NCBI GenBank assembly: GCA_040218575.1
Contig: JAVJRE010000007.1
Span: forward strand, 248,001 to 312,000
DNA: 64,000 bases
Direction of reading: 5' to 3'
From: Alphaproteobacteria bacterium
GTDB lineage: Bacteria; Pseudomonadota; Alphaproteobacteria; JAVJRE01
Positions 29,432 to 39,771 of the stretch are shown here, in pieces. Under the pieces are notes generated by a model. That model ran no database searches and was not told where the DNA came from. It saw only the letters and a program-made list of their open reading frames with translations. A program made the translations under genes and the position numbers. The stretch's first letter is position 1; every line of letters begins with the position of its first letter.

Positions 29432-30010
29432 CTAATTGATCGGCGGGATCGTTACGGCAAGCTGTGCTTTCTCCCCATCAAGCCGTTGCAGAATGTCATT
29501 GGTAATGTCCAAGGCACGGATGTTCAGATAGACCTGACTCTGTTCAAGAACCAGCTCCAGTTTTTTCTCCGTGGCATAGGCCGAGACCACTTCAAGGATG
29601 GCGCGGCTGATTTCCTCCTGCGCCTGGCCCTGTGCCCGGTCCAGCGCGCTGCGGGCCTCCTGCTCCTTCTGCTGAAAAGCACGAACCCGCTCCAGCAACT
29701 CCTGTCGCCGCTGTGCAAAGACCTCCTGGGTCAGCAGCGAACGCTGTGCGGCAAGGTCCTCATCAGCGGCAACCAGCGCCTCCTCTTCCGCCTTGACTGA
29801 AGCCCGGTAAGCCTCCCACGCAGCGTCCCGACGGGCCCGGAAATCCTGCATGGCCACCGAGTCGTTCAGAATATCAAGCAACCGGAAAACAGCGATGCCC
29901 TTTATGGTCGCCGCAGGCTCGGTCTGCGCCTGCGCCGAACCATGCGGCAAGGACCACAAGAGCCCCAGCAGCAAGAAGGCGGCAAGGACCCGGCGAAATT
30001 TTGCATCCAT
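29432..30010 (-). CDS. OmpH/Skp family outer membrane protein chaperone
   Basis: Periplasmic holdase for unfolded outer membrane proteins, by family. The 192-residue protein has a signal peptide (about residues 1-28, FLLLGLLWSLPHGSAQAQ), a short beta-strand start (IKGIAVFRLLDIL), a long charged helical arm (about 60-150) rich in Glu/Arg/Gln, and a closing strand-helix part (LELVLEQSQVYLN). This is the Skp arrangement. The ATG overlaps the bamA stop (TGATG), so it is made with its partner BamA. Confidence 0.9.
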   Translation of the reverse strand: MDAKFRRVLAAFLLLGLLWSLPHGSAQAQTEPAATIKGIAVFRLLDILNDSVAMQDFRARRDAAWEAYRASVKAEEEALVAADEDLAAQRSLLTQEVFAQRRQELLERVRAFQQKEQEARSALDRAQGQAQEEISRAILEVVSAYATEKKLELVLEQSQVYLNIRALDITNDILQRLDGEKAQLAVTIPPIN

Positions 30011-32337
30011 CAGAATGACGTCCCAAAGCTGAATGTCAGCGTACGCGTAACATCATAACTTTCTTTCAGGACCGGAAAGCCGAAGTCCACGCTAACCGGA
30101 CCGAACGGAGAGGTCCAACGCAGGCCAAAACCCACCGACATGCGCAGCGATGCATCATCGGCAATGGTCGAGCCGGAATCGTCCACATTGAACAGAGTAC
30201 CGAAGTCCGAGAACACGCTGCCTTTCATTCCAACTTCGTTCGGCAAGCCGATCGGGCCAATAAACTGCACCGTACCCACGGCGAACTGTTGGCCACCCAA
30301 TGCATCGCCTGTCGCAAGGTCACGAGCGCCAATGCCGGCCGTATCGAACCCACGGAACGAATTGCCTCCGCGGAAAAAGCGATCATTGATCCGCACATCT
30401 TCACCCAGACCGACCAACGCTCCGATTGTTCCTTCTACCATAATTGTCGATTCGTCGCCGATGGGAAAATATCGGTTAGCGGCCACTGTCTGGCTGACAT
30501 AGCTGACGGTGCCGCCCAGACCGGCGATCTGGTTCTGCACGTTGAAGGAATAGCCCTCGGTAGGATTCAGGGGGTCTTCTATACGCGTCAGAACAAATCC
30601 ATTGGTGACCGACGATTCGACAGAGCGACCTGCCGCCGCTTTGACGAAGATAGAAGCGCTGGTGGCAACGTCGGTGATCTCCACCTCGCGCAGCGTATAG
30701 GTCACCGTATGACGCAGATCCGGCGCCAGTTGATAGCCCGCCCTGGAGTTGAAACCGATCCGCTGCTCGGAAAAAGACCGGGAATCCGAGAAATCAGATG
30801 AGTCGGCAAACACATCCCCGCCGATGGCAAGGGGCCGTCCGCGGAAGTACGGCTCCGTGAACGACAGCCGGATGTCCTGGCTGCGCTCGGCGTTACGCAG
30901 TACCGCCTCCACTTCCTGGCCACGCCCCAGAAGATTGGTTTCCTTCAGGCGAATTTCAAACAATGCACCGGCGTCACTGGACACACCGGCGGCAAAGCTG
31001 AGCGAGCCCGTGGATTGCTCTTCGACCTCCACATTGACGACGGTTCGGTCCGGCGCCGAGCCGGCCACGTTGGCAACCGTCACGGACTCGAAATAGCCAA
31101 GAGCCTGCAGTCGCCGGCGCGTGGCGCGCAACTTTGCGGAATTGAAGGCATCGCCCTCGGACAGATCGAATTCCCGGCGAATCACGTGGTCGAGGGTACG
31201 GAAATTATTGGAAATATTAATCCGCTCGATAAAGACACGCGGTCCTTCCTGAATACGAAAGACAATATCGATAACCCGCGCCTGGCGGTCTCTGGTGATA
31301 TCGGGAATGACATCGACAAACGCAAAACCACGCGATGACACGGCGTCGACGATGCTTTGGACCGTTTCCTCCACCTTGTCAGCATCATACCAGTCGCCCG
31401 TCTCGAGCTCGATCAGTTCACCAAGCTCCTCCACCGGCACATCCTTGAGGGAGGACTCAATTGACTGGGCACCGACTGTATATCGCGGCCCTTCTTCAAC
31501 GGTGAAGGTGACGAAGAACCCGGTCTCGTCCGGCGTCAGCTCCGCCACGGCCGATACAATCCGGATGTCGGCATAACCTTCGGCCAGATAGTGGCGACGG
31601 ATCAGTTCGCGATCGGCGGTAAGAAGGTCGGGATCATAGATGTCGGCCTGGGAGAACAGGCGCCAGAACCGGGATTCCTTGGTACGAATCGCCTCGCGGA
31701 GAGATCCGTCGCTGATGTTCTCATTGCCGATGAACGATATCTTGCGGATCTTGGTGGTTTCCCCCTCGTCGATCTCAAACACCAGATCGACGCGATTTTG
31801 ATCCAGTTGAATGACCTTTGGCTCCACACGCGCCGCAAACTTGCCGGACTGCCGATACAGCTCCAGAATGCGCCGCACATCGGTCTGTACGCGCGTACGG
31901 GTATAGACCGTGCGCGGTCGTAGCTGGACTTCCGCCGTCAAGGTCTCATCGTCCAGTTTTCGATTGCCTTCGAAGGCTATCCGGTTAATGACCGGGTTCT
32001 CCACGACGGTGACGATCAGGCTGCCGCCATCCCGCCGGAACGTCACATCAGCGAACAACCCCGTGTCGAAGAGCGCCTTGAAAGCCGCATCCAGCTTCTG
32101 CGGATCGAACGCATCGCCGACCTGCAGACTCAGATAGGACTGCACGGTCTCCGGGTCGACGCGCTGTGTCCCCTCAATGCGAATATCGGAGATGATCACC
32201 AGGCCGCCGCTGCCGGCATCCTGGGCCACAGCGCCGGCCGGCGCGGCAAACCACAGCCCCATGGCCAGAAACGCCGCCCCGATCCAGCGAACAGAAAGGC
32301 CGTGGCGACGGGTGGTCATGGTCCGGGCCGGGCGCAT
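30010..32337 (-). CDS. bamA: Outer membrane protein assembly factor BamA
   Basis: Core of the BAM complex, inserting beta-barrel proteins into the outer membrane. The 775-residue protein has a signal peptide (cleavage likely after AGAVAQ), five POTRA domains (about 40-430) and a 16-strand barrel. The conserved lid motif is FRGGNSFRGFD, and the chain ends in phenylalanine (FSFGTSF). The ATG at 32337 overlaps the rseP TGA. A second in-frame ATG at 32319 also precedes the signal peptide. The rseP-bamA-skp order is conserved in proteobacteria. Confidence 0.97.
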   Translation of the reverse strand: MRPARTMTTRRHGLSVRWIGAAFLAMGLWFAAPAGAVAQDAGSGGLVIISDIRIEGTQRVDPETVQSYLSLQVGDAFDPQKLDAAFKALFDTGLFADVTFRRDGGSLIVTVVENPVINRIAFEGNRKLDDETLTAEVQLRPRTVYTRTRVQTDVRRILELYRQSGKFAARVEPKVIQLDQNRVDLVFEIDEGETTKIRKISFIGNENISDGSLREAIRTKESRFWRLFSQADIYDPDLLTADRELIRRHYLAEGYADIRIVSAVAELTPDETGFFVTFTVEEGPRYTVGAQSIESSLKDVPVEELGELIELETGDWYDADKVEETVQSIVDAVSSRGFAFVDVIPDITRDRQARVIDIVFRIQEGPRVFIERINISNNFRTLDHVIRREFDLSEGDAFNSAKLRATRRRLQALGYFESVTVANVAGSAPDRTVVNVEVEEQSTGSLSFAAGVSSDAGALFEIRLKETNLLGRGQEVEAVLRNAERSQDIRLSFTEPYFRGRPLAIGGDVFADSSDFSDSRSFSEQRIGFNSRAGYQLAPDLRHTVTYTLREVEITDVATSASIFVKAAAGRSVESSVTNGFVLTRIEDPLNPTEGYSFNVQNQIAGLGGTVSYVSQTVAANRYFPIGDESTIMVEGTIGALVGLGEDVRINDRFFRGGNSFRGFDTAGIGARDLATGDALGGQQFAVGTVQFIGPIGLPNEVGMKGSVFSDFGTLFNVDDSGSTIADDASLRMSVGFGLRWTSPFGPVSVDFGFPVLKESYDVTRTLTFSFGTSF

Positions 32338-33455
32338 CACTGGCCGACCAGACTGCGGACGAAGGAAAAGCGCATGACATCATTGAAGGTGCCAAGCACC
32401 AGCAGCAGCAGAACCATGGACAACCCGATCATGGCGCCTATTTCCTGCGCCCGCTGCCCCAGCGGGCGGCCACGCAACCATTCAATGGCGTAGTACAGAA
32501 GATGCCCGCCATCGAGAACAGGAACCGGAAACAGATTCAGCAGGCCAAGATTGATCGACAGCGCCGCCGTAAAGGCAAGCGATGCCAACAGGCCGAACTG
32601 TGCCACCTCCCCCGACATTCTGGCGATACCCAGCGGGCCGGCCAGGCCTTCGGTCGAACGGTCGCCCGTGATCATCTGTCCGATAAACACAAGAATCGTA
32701 TTGACCTGCTGCCACGTGCGCACGACCGCCCGGCCGGTTGCGTCCACCGGACCGAACCGCACAACCTCCACAACATCGCTTGAGCTGATGCCAAGCCGAC
32801 CAACGTCGGATGTATTGCCCAGGGCGTCCGTGACCGAGACCCGCTCCGGCACCACGTCCAGGACAATTCGCTGGCCGTCTCGCATAACCGCAATATCCAG
32901 CAGCGATTCAGGACGAAGGGAGACGATTCTCACCAGATCCTGAAAATCACTGACCCGCCAGTCATTGACCTGCACCACGCGATCACCGGGCGCGAAGCCC
33001 GCCGCCGCCGCCGGCGAGTCCGGAGACACCGCACCAACGACAGCCGGGCGCACGACTTCGCCGGCGGTCATAAACAAGCCGGCGAAAATAACAATGGCCA
33101 GGATGAAGTTCGCCGCCGGACCGGCCGAAACGATCGCCGCGCGGCGCCACAAAGCCTTGCCGTGGAAAGCGCCGTCGTCATCGGCCGCGGACGGATCCGC
33201 CGCGGTGCTGGCGGCGTTGGCGTCGCCGTGAAACTTAACATAACCACCCAGCGGTATGAGGCTGAATTTCCAGCGGGTACCGGCGCGATCAGTCACGCTG
33301 GCCAATTGCGGACCAAACCCGATCGAGAAGACGTCCACACGAACGCCGACCATGCGCGCCACGCTGTAGTGACCAAGCTCATGAATGAAGACAACGATTG
33401 TGAAAATCGCCAGCGCCGGCAGCACAAAGGACCAGGATGACAGAAAGACGTCCAT
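32337..33455 (-). CDS. rseP: RseP-type site-2 membrane metalloprotease
   Basis: Intramembrane zinc protease. In E. coli RseP cuts RseA and leftover signal peptides, but its substrate here is unknown. The 372-residue protein has the HELGH motif in the first membrane helix, one PDZ domain (about 120-210) where E. coli RseP has two, and the third zinc ligand in the NLFPVPVLDGGHLL motif near the C-terminus. At least four membrane segments are visible. It overlaps bamA by one base and follows dxr by 13 bases. Confidence 0.95.
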   Translation of the reverse strand: MDVFLSSWSFVLPALAIFTIVVFIHELGHYSVARMVGVRVDVFSIGFGPQLASVTDRAGTRWKFSLIPLGGYVKFHGDANAASTAADPSAADDDGAFHGKALWRRAAIVSAGPAANFILAIVIFAGLFMTAGEVVRPAVVGAVSPDSPAAAAGFAPGDRVVQVNDWRVSDFQDLVRIVSLRPESLLDIAVMRDGQRIVLDVVPERVSVTDALGNTSDVGRLGISSSDVVEVVRFGPVDATGRAVVRTWQQVNTILVFIGQMITGDRSTEGLAGPLGIARMSGEVAQFGLLASLAFTAALSINLGLLNLFPVPVLDGGHLLYYAIEWLRGRPLGQRAQEIGAMIGLSMVLLLLVLGTFNDVMRFSFVRSLVGQ

Positions 33456-33468
33456 GACTTGACCCCGA

Positions 33469-34701
33469 CTATCCCTGGCTGCGCGACGTCGGAGCGGAGA
33501 CCAGTCGTCCCGCTGCCATCAGGGCTGCAGCCTGACGCCGAGTGTCCTGATCAATAGCGAGCACGTCGTTGATCTCCGCCAGGCGCCCGTTCGGCGCCCT
33601 GGAAAGCAATTCCTCAACCACACGTGTAATGTCCAGAAATCCGACCCTGCCCGCCAAAAATGCCTCGACCGCCGCCTCATTCGCGGCGTTGAGGACTGTA
33701 GGGGCCGCCCCTCCCACACGCAAGGCGTCGCGCGCCAGGCCAAGGGCGGGAAAACGACTGGAATCAGGGATTTCGAAGGTCAACTGGCCAAGCTGGGCGA
33801 AGTCCAGTCGCGCCACCGGCGTGGCCAGCGTTCGCGGCCATGCCAGGGCATGGGCAATCAGGGTCCGCATGTCCGGCGGCGCCAGATGCGCGAATATGCC
33901 GCCGTCCGCATAGGCCACCATACCGTGAATGATCGATTCCGGATGGACAACAACATCAACCATCGCCACCGGAAAGCCAAACAAGCGGTCGGCCTCGATC
34001 AGCTCCAGCCCCTTGTTCATCATGGTTGCCGAGTCCACGGATATCTTGGCGCCCATGTCCCAGTTCGGATGGGCCACCGCCTGGGCCGGCGTGGCACGCG
34101 CCATGTCAGCCAGCGACCAGGTGCGGAACGGACCGCCGGAGGCCGTCAGATACAGCCGTTCCACGCTGTCGCGTCCATGGCACGCCAGGAGCTGGAACAG
34201 GGCGCTGTGCTCGCTGTCGACCGGCACCAGGCTGGTGCCTAGCGATGTGGCCCGCGCGGTAATCATCGGCCCGGCGCAGACCAGGCTCTCCTTATTGGCC
34301 AGGGCCAGGACCCGGCTCTGTCCGAGAGCCGCCATTATTGGCTGCAGGGCGGCAAAGCCGGTTATCGCCACCACCGTGCAATCGACCGGCCGCATAGCGG
34401 CCTCGGCGATGGCAGGATCGCCACTCCCGGTGGCCATGGCCAGCCCGGCCACGCCGTCACGCAGGGCGGTGTGCAGGGCCGGATCGGCTATGGCGGCGAA
34501 CGCCGGCCGGAATTCATGGCAAGCGGCGATCAGCCCGGCGACATTGCGCCCTGCCGTCAGGGCCTCGACCACAAACTGATCGCCGTTGCGGCGCAGCAGG
34601 TCGAGGGTTGACTGGCCAACCGATCCGGTGGCGCCAAGAACCGAAACGCGACGGCGCTCATGGGCCGGACGGGCAGCCCGGGACACCGCCGCCTCGTTCA
34701 T
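33469..34701 (-). CDS. dxr: 1-deoxy-D-xylulose 5-phosphate reductoisomerase
   Basis: Forms 2-C-methylerythritol 4-phosphate with NADPH in the MEP isoprenoid pathway, which feeds UppS. The 410-residue protein shows the nucleotide-binding VLGATGSVGQSTLDLL, ALANKESLVCAG, the metal-binding VDSEHSALFQ, ASGGPFR, and HPNWDMGAKISVDSATMMNKGLE. The ATG overlaps the cdsA stop (ATGA). Confidence 0.97.
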   Translation of the reverse strand: MNEAAVSRAARPAHERRRVSVLGATGSVGQSTLDLLRRNGDQFVVEALTAGRNVAGLIAACHEFRPAFAAIADPALHTALRDGVAGLAMATGSGDPAIAEAAMRPVDCTVVAITGFAALQPIMAALGQSRVLALANKESLVCAGPMITARATSLGTSLVPVDSEHSALFQLLACHGRDSVERLYLTASGGPFRTWSLADMARATPAQAVAHPNWDMGAKISVDSATMMNKGLELIEADRLFGFPVAMVDVVVHPESIIHGMVAYADGGIFAHLAPPDMRTLIAHALAWPRTLATPVARLDFAQLGQLTFEIPDSSRFPALGLARDALRVGGAAPTVLNAANEAAVEAFLAGRVGFLDITRVVEELLSRAPNGRLAEINDVLAIDQDTRRQAAALMAAGRLVSAPTSRSQG

Positions 34702-35546
34702 GACCAGGCCTCCTGCCCGGCAAGGGTCATAGCGACCACGAAGACCACAGCGACCAGACCATCGCAGCGATCCAGTACGCCGCCGTGGCCGGGAATGAGG
34801 TTTCCGGAGTCCTTCACGCCAAACCGTCGTTTGACGGCCGATTCAAGAAGATCACCAGCTTGCGCCACTATCGCCAGACCGGCACCGGCCACAAGCAAGC
34901 CGGCGGGGGATGGCACCGGCAAGGCCAGATGAAAGGACAGGCTGGCAAGTCCGGCCATCAGCACGGCGCCAGCCAGCCCGGCCCAGGTCTTTCCCGGACT
35001 GACTTTCGGAGCCAGCCGCGGACCACCGATCAGCCGCCCGAAGACATAGCCGCCCGTATCAACCGCAACCACCACCGCCAGCAGCCACAGCGCAACCCAC
35101 AGTCCGTCGTCCGGCCTGAAACGCAGCCAAACCAACAAACACGCTGGCACCCCCACATAGACCAGGCCGGCGGCACACCAAAGTCCGGCCCTCCTGCGCC
35201 GTGCCGGCGGCCAGGCCACGGCCACGGCCACCAACCCCGCCAGCAAGGCCAGACCAAGCCACAGCGCGTCGAAGGCGACGACCGTGATAACCGTGGCAAG
35301 AGCAAAGAGAAATATCAGGGTGCGCCAGTCACGATGATCGCCGTCAAGAGACCGGGTGAGCGCCACCCACTCAACAAACATAAGCACAGCGCCGGCGACC
35401 ACCAGGGCGACGAACCAGCCGGACCCCAGCCATGTCAGACCGGCGGCAAGGAGCACCAGCACAACGCCGGACACAACACGCGCCCTCAGCCTCGAAGCTT
35501 GCCGGTCAGCCAACCGACGCACCGTAGCGACGTTCACGCCGGCCAT
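34698..35546 (-). CDS. cdsA: Phosphatidate cytidylyltransferase
   Basis: Makes CDP-diacylglycerol, the precursor of all membrane phospholipids. The polytopic protein (about 282 residues from ATG 35546, roughly seven to eight membrane helices) carries the CdsA signature in SPGKTWAGLAGA and the C-terminal SAVKRRFGVKDSGNLIPGHGG with the conserved Asp-rich DRCDGL. The start is uncertain. ATG 35546 overlaps uppS by 41 bases. GTG codons at 35537 and 35522 are also possible, and the last gives a start closer to homologues. Confidence 0.93.
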   Translation of the reverse strand: MAGVNVATVRRLADRQASRLRARVVSGVVLVLLAAGLTWLGSGWFVALVVAGAVLMFVEWVALTRSLDGDHRDWRTLIFLFALATVITVVAFDALWLGLALLAGLVAVAVAWPPARRRRAGLWCAAGLVYVGVPACLLVWLRFRPDDGLWVALWLLAVVVAVDTGGYVFGRLIGGPRLAPKVSPGKTWAGLAGAVLMAGLASLSFHLALPVPSPAGLLVAGAGLAIVAQAGDLLESAVKRRFGVKDSGNLIPGHGGVLDRCDGLVAVVFVVAMTLAGQEAWS

Positions 35547-36243
35547 ATTCCAGCATTGCCGCGTCGAAGTGGTCGCGGTCAAAATCCGGCCACAGAACAT
35601 CAATGAAGACCAGTTCCGCATAGGCCATCTGCCACAGCAGAAAATTACTCAACCGCTGTTCGCCGCTGGTACGGATCAGCAGGTCCGGGTCCGGGATTCC
35701 GGCGGTCGACAAATAGCCGGCAAAGGCATCTTCATCGATCTCACTCAAAGCGACGCGACCGGCAACAACGTCATCAGCCAGTCGTCGCGCCGCATCAACG
35801 ATTTCGCCACGGGCGCCATAGTTGAGAGCGACTATGAGGTCGAGAGCCTGATTGTTCCGGGTTCGCTCCTCTGCGCCATGGATCAGATCGACAATGTCCT
35901 GCGGCAAGGGTTTGCGGTCTCCGATCACCCTGACCCGGATACCGCTGCGGTGCAGTTCGGCAATCTCGCTGCGCAGATACAGCCGCAAAAGCCCCATGAG
36001 ATCGTCAACTTCGGCCGTGGAGCGGCGCCAGTTCTCCGACGAAAAGCTGAAAATCGTCACATAGCGAACACCCGCTTCACCGGCCGCGCGCAACATCCGT
36101 CGCACCGCGTCCGCGCCGCGGCGGTGCCCTTCAATGCGCGGCAATCCACGAGCCCTGGCCCAGCGCCCGTTGCCGTCCATGATGATCGCTACGTGCGACG
36201 GCACAGCAGATATACGCGCATGAGGTGACGGCATGGACGGCAT
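35506..36243 (-). CDS. uppS: Isoprenyl transferase (undecaprenyl diphosphate synthase)
   Basis: Cis-prenyltransferase making the C55 lipid carrier for peptidoglycan and O-antigen. The 245-residue protein has the catalytic AIIMDGNGRWARARG, GHRRGADAVRR, FSFSSENWRR and the RTSGEQRLSNFLLWQMAYAE motif. It starts two bases after the frr stop. Chain length is inferred from the family, not seen. Confidence 0.96.
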   Translation of the reverse strand: MPSMPSPHARISAVPSHVAIIMDGNGRWARARGLPRIEGHRRGADAVRRMLRAAGEAGVRYVTIFSFSSENWRRSTAEVDDLMGLLRLYLRSEIAELHRSGIRVRVIGDRKPLPQDIVDLIHGAEERTRNNQALDLIVALNYGARGEIVDAARRLADDVVAGRVALSEIDEDAFAGYLSTAGIPDPDLLIRTSGEQRLSNFLLWQMAYAELVFIDVLWPDFDRDHFDAAMLEYGRRERRYGASVG

Positions 36244-36245
36244 GA

Positions 36246-36818
36246 TCAGACCTGATGGATATCTTCGTCCTTGGCGGCGAGCAATGCGTCGACTTTTTTG
36301 ACGTGAGAATCAGTCAGTTTCTGGATCTCGTCCGCATGGCCATGTTGGGCGTCTTCCGACAGGTCGCCGTCTTTTTCCATTCGCTTGAGACGGTCCATCC
36401 CGTCACGGCGCACATTGCGGACGGCGACCCGCGCCTGCTCAGCGTATTTGTGCGCAATCCGCGAGATTTCGTCCCGCCGCTCCTCGCTCAAATCAGGCAG
36501 AGGCACACGGATCAACTGACCATCAGCCTGTGGATTGAGGCCCAGTCCGGAATCACGGATGGCTTTCTCCACCGCACCTGCCAGGGCGCGGTCCCAGACC
36601 TGGACGGAGATCATGCGCGGCTCCGGCACGTTGACGGTGGCGACCTGGGCGACCGGCATTCGCGCGCCATAGGCGTCCACCATAATCGGATCCAGCAGAG
36701 CGGCGCTGGCGCGGCCGGTGCGCAGGCCCGCAAACTCTTTCTGCAGCACCTCCACGGCGCTGTCCATGCGGCGCTTTACGTCCTTGATCAGGTCTGCCGC
36801 CGTCGTGTCCTCAGCCAT
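36246..36818 (-). CDS. frr: Ribosome recycling factor
   Basis: Splits post-termination ribosomes together with EF-G. The 190-residue protein has the usual helical start ([24 protein letters not shown]) and the conserved [15 protein letters not shown] and [14 protein letters not shown]. Start [10 protein letters not shown] at 36818 overlaps the pyrH end by 8 bases. pyrH-frr coupling is nearly universal. Confidence 0.97.
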   Translation of the reverse strand: MAEDTTAADLIKDVKRRMDSAVEVLQKEFAGLRTGRASAALLDPIMVDAYGARMPVAQVATVNVPEPRMISVQVWDRALAGAVEKAIRDSGLGLNPQADGQLIRVPLPDLSEERRDEISRIAHKYAEQARVAVRNVRRDGMDRLKRMEKDGDLSEDAQHGHADEIQKLTDSHVKKVDALLAAKDEDIHQV

Positions 36819-37548
36819 TCTTGGCCTCCACTTCGTCAATCAGGGTAAAGCGCCCGCGCCCGCTCAGCACGTCCAGCAGGGCGCCGGCCTTGGTAATGGA
36901 AAAGACGATGATGGGAATGCCGCTTTCACGGGCCACCGAAATGGCCGAGGCATCCATAACCTTGAGCTCCTGCGACAGGACGTCCATGTAGGACAGACGG
37001 TCATAGCGCGTGGCCTCCGGGTTGGTCTTGGGATCGGCCGAATAGACGCCATCCACCTGGGTCCCCTTCAACAGAACTTCAGCGCCCATTTCCGAGGCAC
37101 GCAGCGCAGCCGGCGTGTCCGTGGTGAAGAACGGACTGCCCAGCCCGGCGGCGAAAATCACGACGCGCCCTTTCTCCATGTGGCGGATGGCGCGGCGGCG
37201 GATATAGGGCTCACAGACTGTTGCCATGTGAATGGCCGACTGGACACGGGTGGCGACGCCGATCTGTTCAAGGGCGTTCTGCAGGGCAAGGGCGTTGATG
37301 ACCGTTCCCAGCATACCCATATAGTCGGCATTGGCCCGGTCCATGCCCATGGCCGCAAACGCGCCGCCGCGGACGATATTGCCCCCGCCAACCACCAGGC
37401 AGAGCTGAACCCCGCTGTCCACCGCACTCTTGATTTCCAGGGCAATGGCGGAGATGACGTCCGGATCGAGGCCGAAATCGCGATCACCCATCAGGGCTTC
37501 GCCGGACAGCTTCAGCAGGGCCCGCCCATAGACCGGTTTAGACGCCAT
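36811..37548 (-). CDS. pyrH: Uridylate kinase
   Basis: Phosphorylates UMP to UDP, upstream of the CTP synthase encoded at 6685-8319. The 245-residue amino-acid-kinase-fold enzyme shows [23 protein letters not shown], the acceptor region [16 protein letters not shown] and [14 protein letters not shown] take the ATG giving [12 protein letters not shown]. An ATG nine codons upstream (37575) is in frame. A TATAGT box on the minus strand at 37608-37613 in the 145-base gap to tsf may allow separate transcription. Confidence 0.97.
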   Translation of the reverse strand: MASKPVYGRALLKLSGEALMGDRDFGLDPDVISAIALEIKSAVDSGVQLCLVVGGGNIVRGGAFAAMGMDRANADYMGMLGTVINALALQNALEQIGVATRVQSAIHMATVCEPYIRRRAIRHMEKGRVVIFAAGLGSPFFTTDTPAALRASEMGAEVLLKGTQVDGVYSADPKTNPEATRYDRLSYMDVLSQELKVMDASAISVARESGIPIIVFSITKAGALLDVLSGRGRFTLIDEVEAKNG

Positions 37549-37693
37549 CGATCCGGTCCCCCCGCACAAAACCATCCCTATGCGCCACCGGCCGGCGACG
37601 CGGGCGGACTATACCGTATGGCGGCGGGGCGGGCTATGTCGGCGCAGCCGTCAGACCAGCCGCCGCCGGCACCCGGCAGAAACGGCCAGGCGC

Positions 37694-38614
37694 TCAGCCA
37701 GCGGCGGCGGCAGCAACTTCAGCGGCGAAATCGCTGTCTTCCCGCTCAATGCCTTCGCCCAGTTCAAAGCGGACAAATCCGCTGATGGCGACCGGCGCGC
37801 CGACGCTCGCCTCGGCCTGTTTCAGAACTTCGGCCACCCTGGTTTTGCCATCGATCACGAAGACCTGCTCCATCAGGACCGTATCCTCATAGAACTTGCG
37901 CAGACGCCCCTCCACCATCTTTTCGATGACCTCTTCGGGCCGGCCCGACGCCCTTGCCTGTTCGGCCAGAACATCACGCTCCCGCGCGACCGCCGCCGGA
38001 TCAACGCCGTCGATAGTCACCGACGCGGGCCGCGCAGCCGCCACATGCATGGCAAACTGCCGCCCGAGATCGCCCAGCGCCGCCTTGTCGCCGGTGGACT
38101 CCAGGGCGATGAGTACACCGATCCGGCCCAGACCGTCGGCTGTCTTGTTGTGGACATAGCTGGCCACGATGCCATCGACCACGGTCAGGGCCGCCGTGCG
38201 CCGCAAGGCCATGTTCTCGCCGATACGGGCGATCAGATCCGTCAGGGCCTCGTCCACGGTCTTGCCGCCCATGGTGGCTGCGCGCACACGGTCCAGGTCT
38301 CCCTTTTCCTTCAGGGCAATATCGGCGAGCGCCGCGGCCATGGCCTGAAAATCGCCATTGCGCGAGACAAAGTCAGTCTCGGCGTTGAGTTCAACAACCG
38401 CCCCGGACGTGCCGTCGGTTGCCACCGCGACCAGCCCCTCGGCCGCCACACGGCCGGCCTTCTTCGCCGCGGCCGCAAGCCCCTTCTTGCGCAGCCAGTC
38501 AACTGAGACTTCCATGTCTCCGCCGCTTTCGATCAGCGCCTTCTTGCAGTCCATCATCCCCGCGCCGGTCTTTTCGCGCAGGTCCTTTACCATCGAAGCC
38601 GTGATGTCGGGCAT
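37694..38614 (-). CDS. tsf: Elongation factor Ts
   Basis: Guanine nucleotide exchange factor for EF-Tu. The 306-residue protein begins with the UBA-like domain ([21 protein letters not shown]) and contains the Asp-Phe contact motif in [10 protein letters not shown], followed by two coiled subdomains. Homologues support the ATG at 38614, although the frame stays open 180 bases upstream. It is separated from rpsB by 55 bases, the standard rpsB-tsf pair. Confidence 0.98.
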   Translation of the reverse strand: MPDITASMVKDLREKTGAGMMDCKKALIESGGDMEVSVDWLRKKGLAAAAKKAGRVAAEGLVAVATDGTSGAVVELNAETDFVSRNGDFQAMAAALADIALKEKGDLDRVRAATMGGKTVDEALTDLIARIGENMALRRTAALTVVDGIVASYVHNKTADGLGRIGVLIALESTGDKAALGDLGRQFAMHVAAARPASVTIDGVDPAAVARERDVLAEQARASGRPEEVIEKMVEGRLRKFYEDTVLMEQVFVIDGKTRVAEVLKQAEASVGAPVAISGFVRFELGEGIEREDSDFAAEVAAAAAG

Positions 38615-38669
38615 GACGGGTATCCTTGTCTTGTCACAATCGCAGATGGCACACGCCAGGGCGTATGGA

Positions 38670-39491
38670 TCAGGTAGCGGCGGGACTCGTCGTGGCGGCA
38701 TCCGGCGCAGAGTCCGCCGCGGCCGCGGCGGGTTCCGCAGCCTCAGGCACGACTTCCGCCGGCGGTGTTGCAGCAGCACCGGTGTCAACGCCACTATCCA
38801 TCAGCTCGCGCTGTAGTCCGTCCAGCACAGATTGCGATACCAGATCGCAATACAGCGAGATGGCACGCATCGCATCGTCATTGCCCGGAATCGGATGGGT
38901 AATTCCCTGAGCGTCCGAGTTGGTGTCGAGGATCGCCACCACCGGGATGTTGAGCTTCTGCGCTTCGGCAATGGCGATATCTTCCTTGTTCGTGTCAATG
39001 ACAAACAGGATGTCCGGCCGACCGCCCATTTCCTTGATGCCGCCGAGCGCCCGCTCCAGCTTGTCCCGTTCGCGGGTCAGCGAGAGGTTTTCACGCTTGG
39101 TCAGTCCGGTGGACTCGGCGCTCAGTTGTTCGTCAAGCTCATGCAGCCGGCGAATAGACAACGAAATCGTCCGCCAGTTGGTGAGCATGCCGCCAAGCCA
39201 GCGATGGTTGACATAGTACTGACCGCACTTCTTTGCCGCCTCGGCGACAAAATCGCTGGCCGCGCGCTTGGTGCCGACAAACAGGACGCGGCCGCCATTG
39301 GCGGCCACATCGCGGATGGCTTCCAGCGCGCGATGCAGCAGCGGCACCGATTGCTGCAAGTCAATGATGTGGACACCATTGCGGACGCCATAGATATAAG
39401 GCGCCATCCGCGGGTTCCAGCGGCGGGTGTGATGACCGAAATGAACGCCCGCCTCAAGGAGCTGACGCATAGTAAATGTCGGAGTCGACAT
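38670..39491 (-). CDS. rpsB: 30S ribosomal protein S2
   Basis: Small-subunit protein that stabilises the neck of the 30S particle. The 273-residue protein starts [20 protein letters not shown] and has [29 protein letters not shown] and [13 protein letters not shown]. After the S2 fold a low-complexity Ala/Pro/Glu tail of about 40 residues runs to the end, longer than in E. coli. Such tails are common in alphaproteobacteria. The start has a good ribosome site (GGAGAAGG). Confidence 0.98.
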   Translation of the reverse strand: MSTPTFTMRQLLEAGVHFGHHTRRWNPRMAPYIYGVRNGVHIIDLQQSVPLLHRALEAIRDVAANGGRVLFVGTKRAASDFVAEAAKKCGQYYVNHRWLGGMLTNWRTISLSIRRLHELDEQLSAESTGLTKRENLSLTRERDKLERALGGIKEMGGRPDILFVIDTNKEDIAIAEAQKLNIPVVAILDTNSDAQGITHPIPGNDDAMRAISLYCDLVSQSVLDGLQRELMDSGVDTGAAATPPAEVVPEAAEPAAAAADSAPDAATTSPAAT

Positions 39492-39598
39492 GCTTTTTCC
39501 TTCTCCGGTTAAGCCTCCGCGGGGAATCAGCCGAATGTCCGGCCACCGGAGCGACAAGGCGTTTCCGCCAGCCGCAGCCCCACGTGCGAGATGGGCGT

Positions 39599-39627
39599 TT
39601 GATACGCGCCGGCGGGCCCGAATGCAA
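39599..39627 (-). promoter_or_regulatory. Candidate sigma-70 promoter for rpsB-tsf
   Basis: Minus-strand -35 TTGCAT (39622-39627), 17-base spacer, -10 TATCAA (39599-39604). A start near 39592 gives a leader of about 100 bases, long enough for S2 autoregulation as known in other bacteria, though no specific structure was identified. Confidence 0.5.
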
Positions 39628-39771
39628 GGGTTGTGGGCAGCCGGCAACGACTGCCAGCAGTTTCACGGCCTGTTGACCGGCCGAAACCATCGATTCGGGT
39701 CCTAATGGTCGAATATCCCGTGGAGATTACTGCCATGACACCTGTCCCCGGACCGATACCCGGCACTCCTG

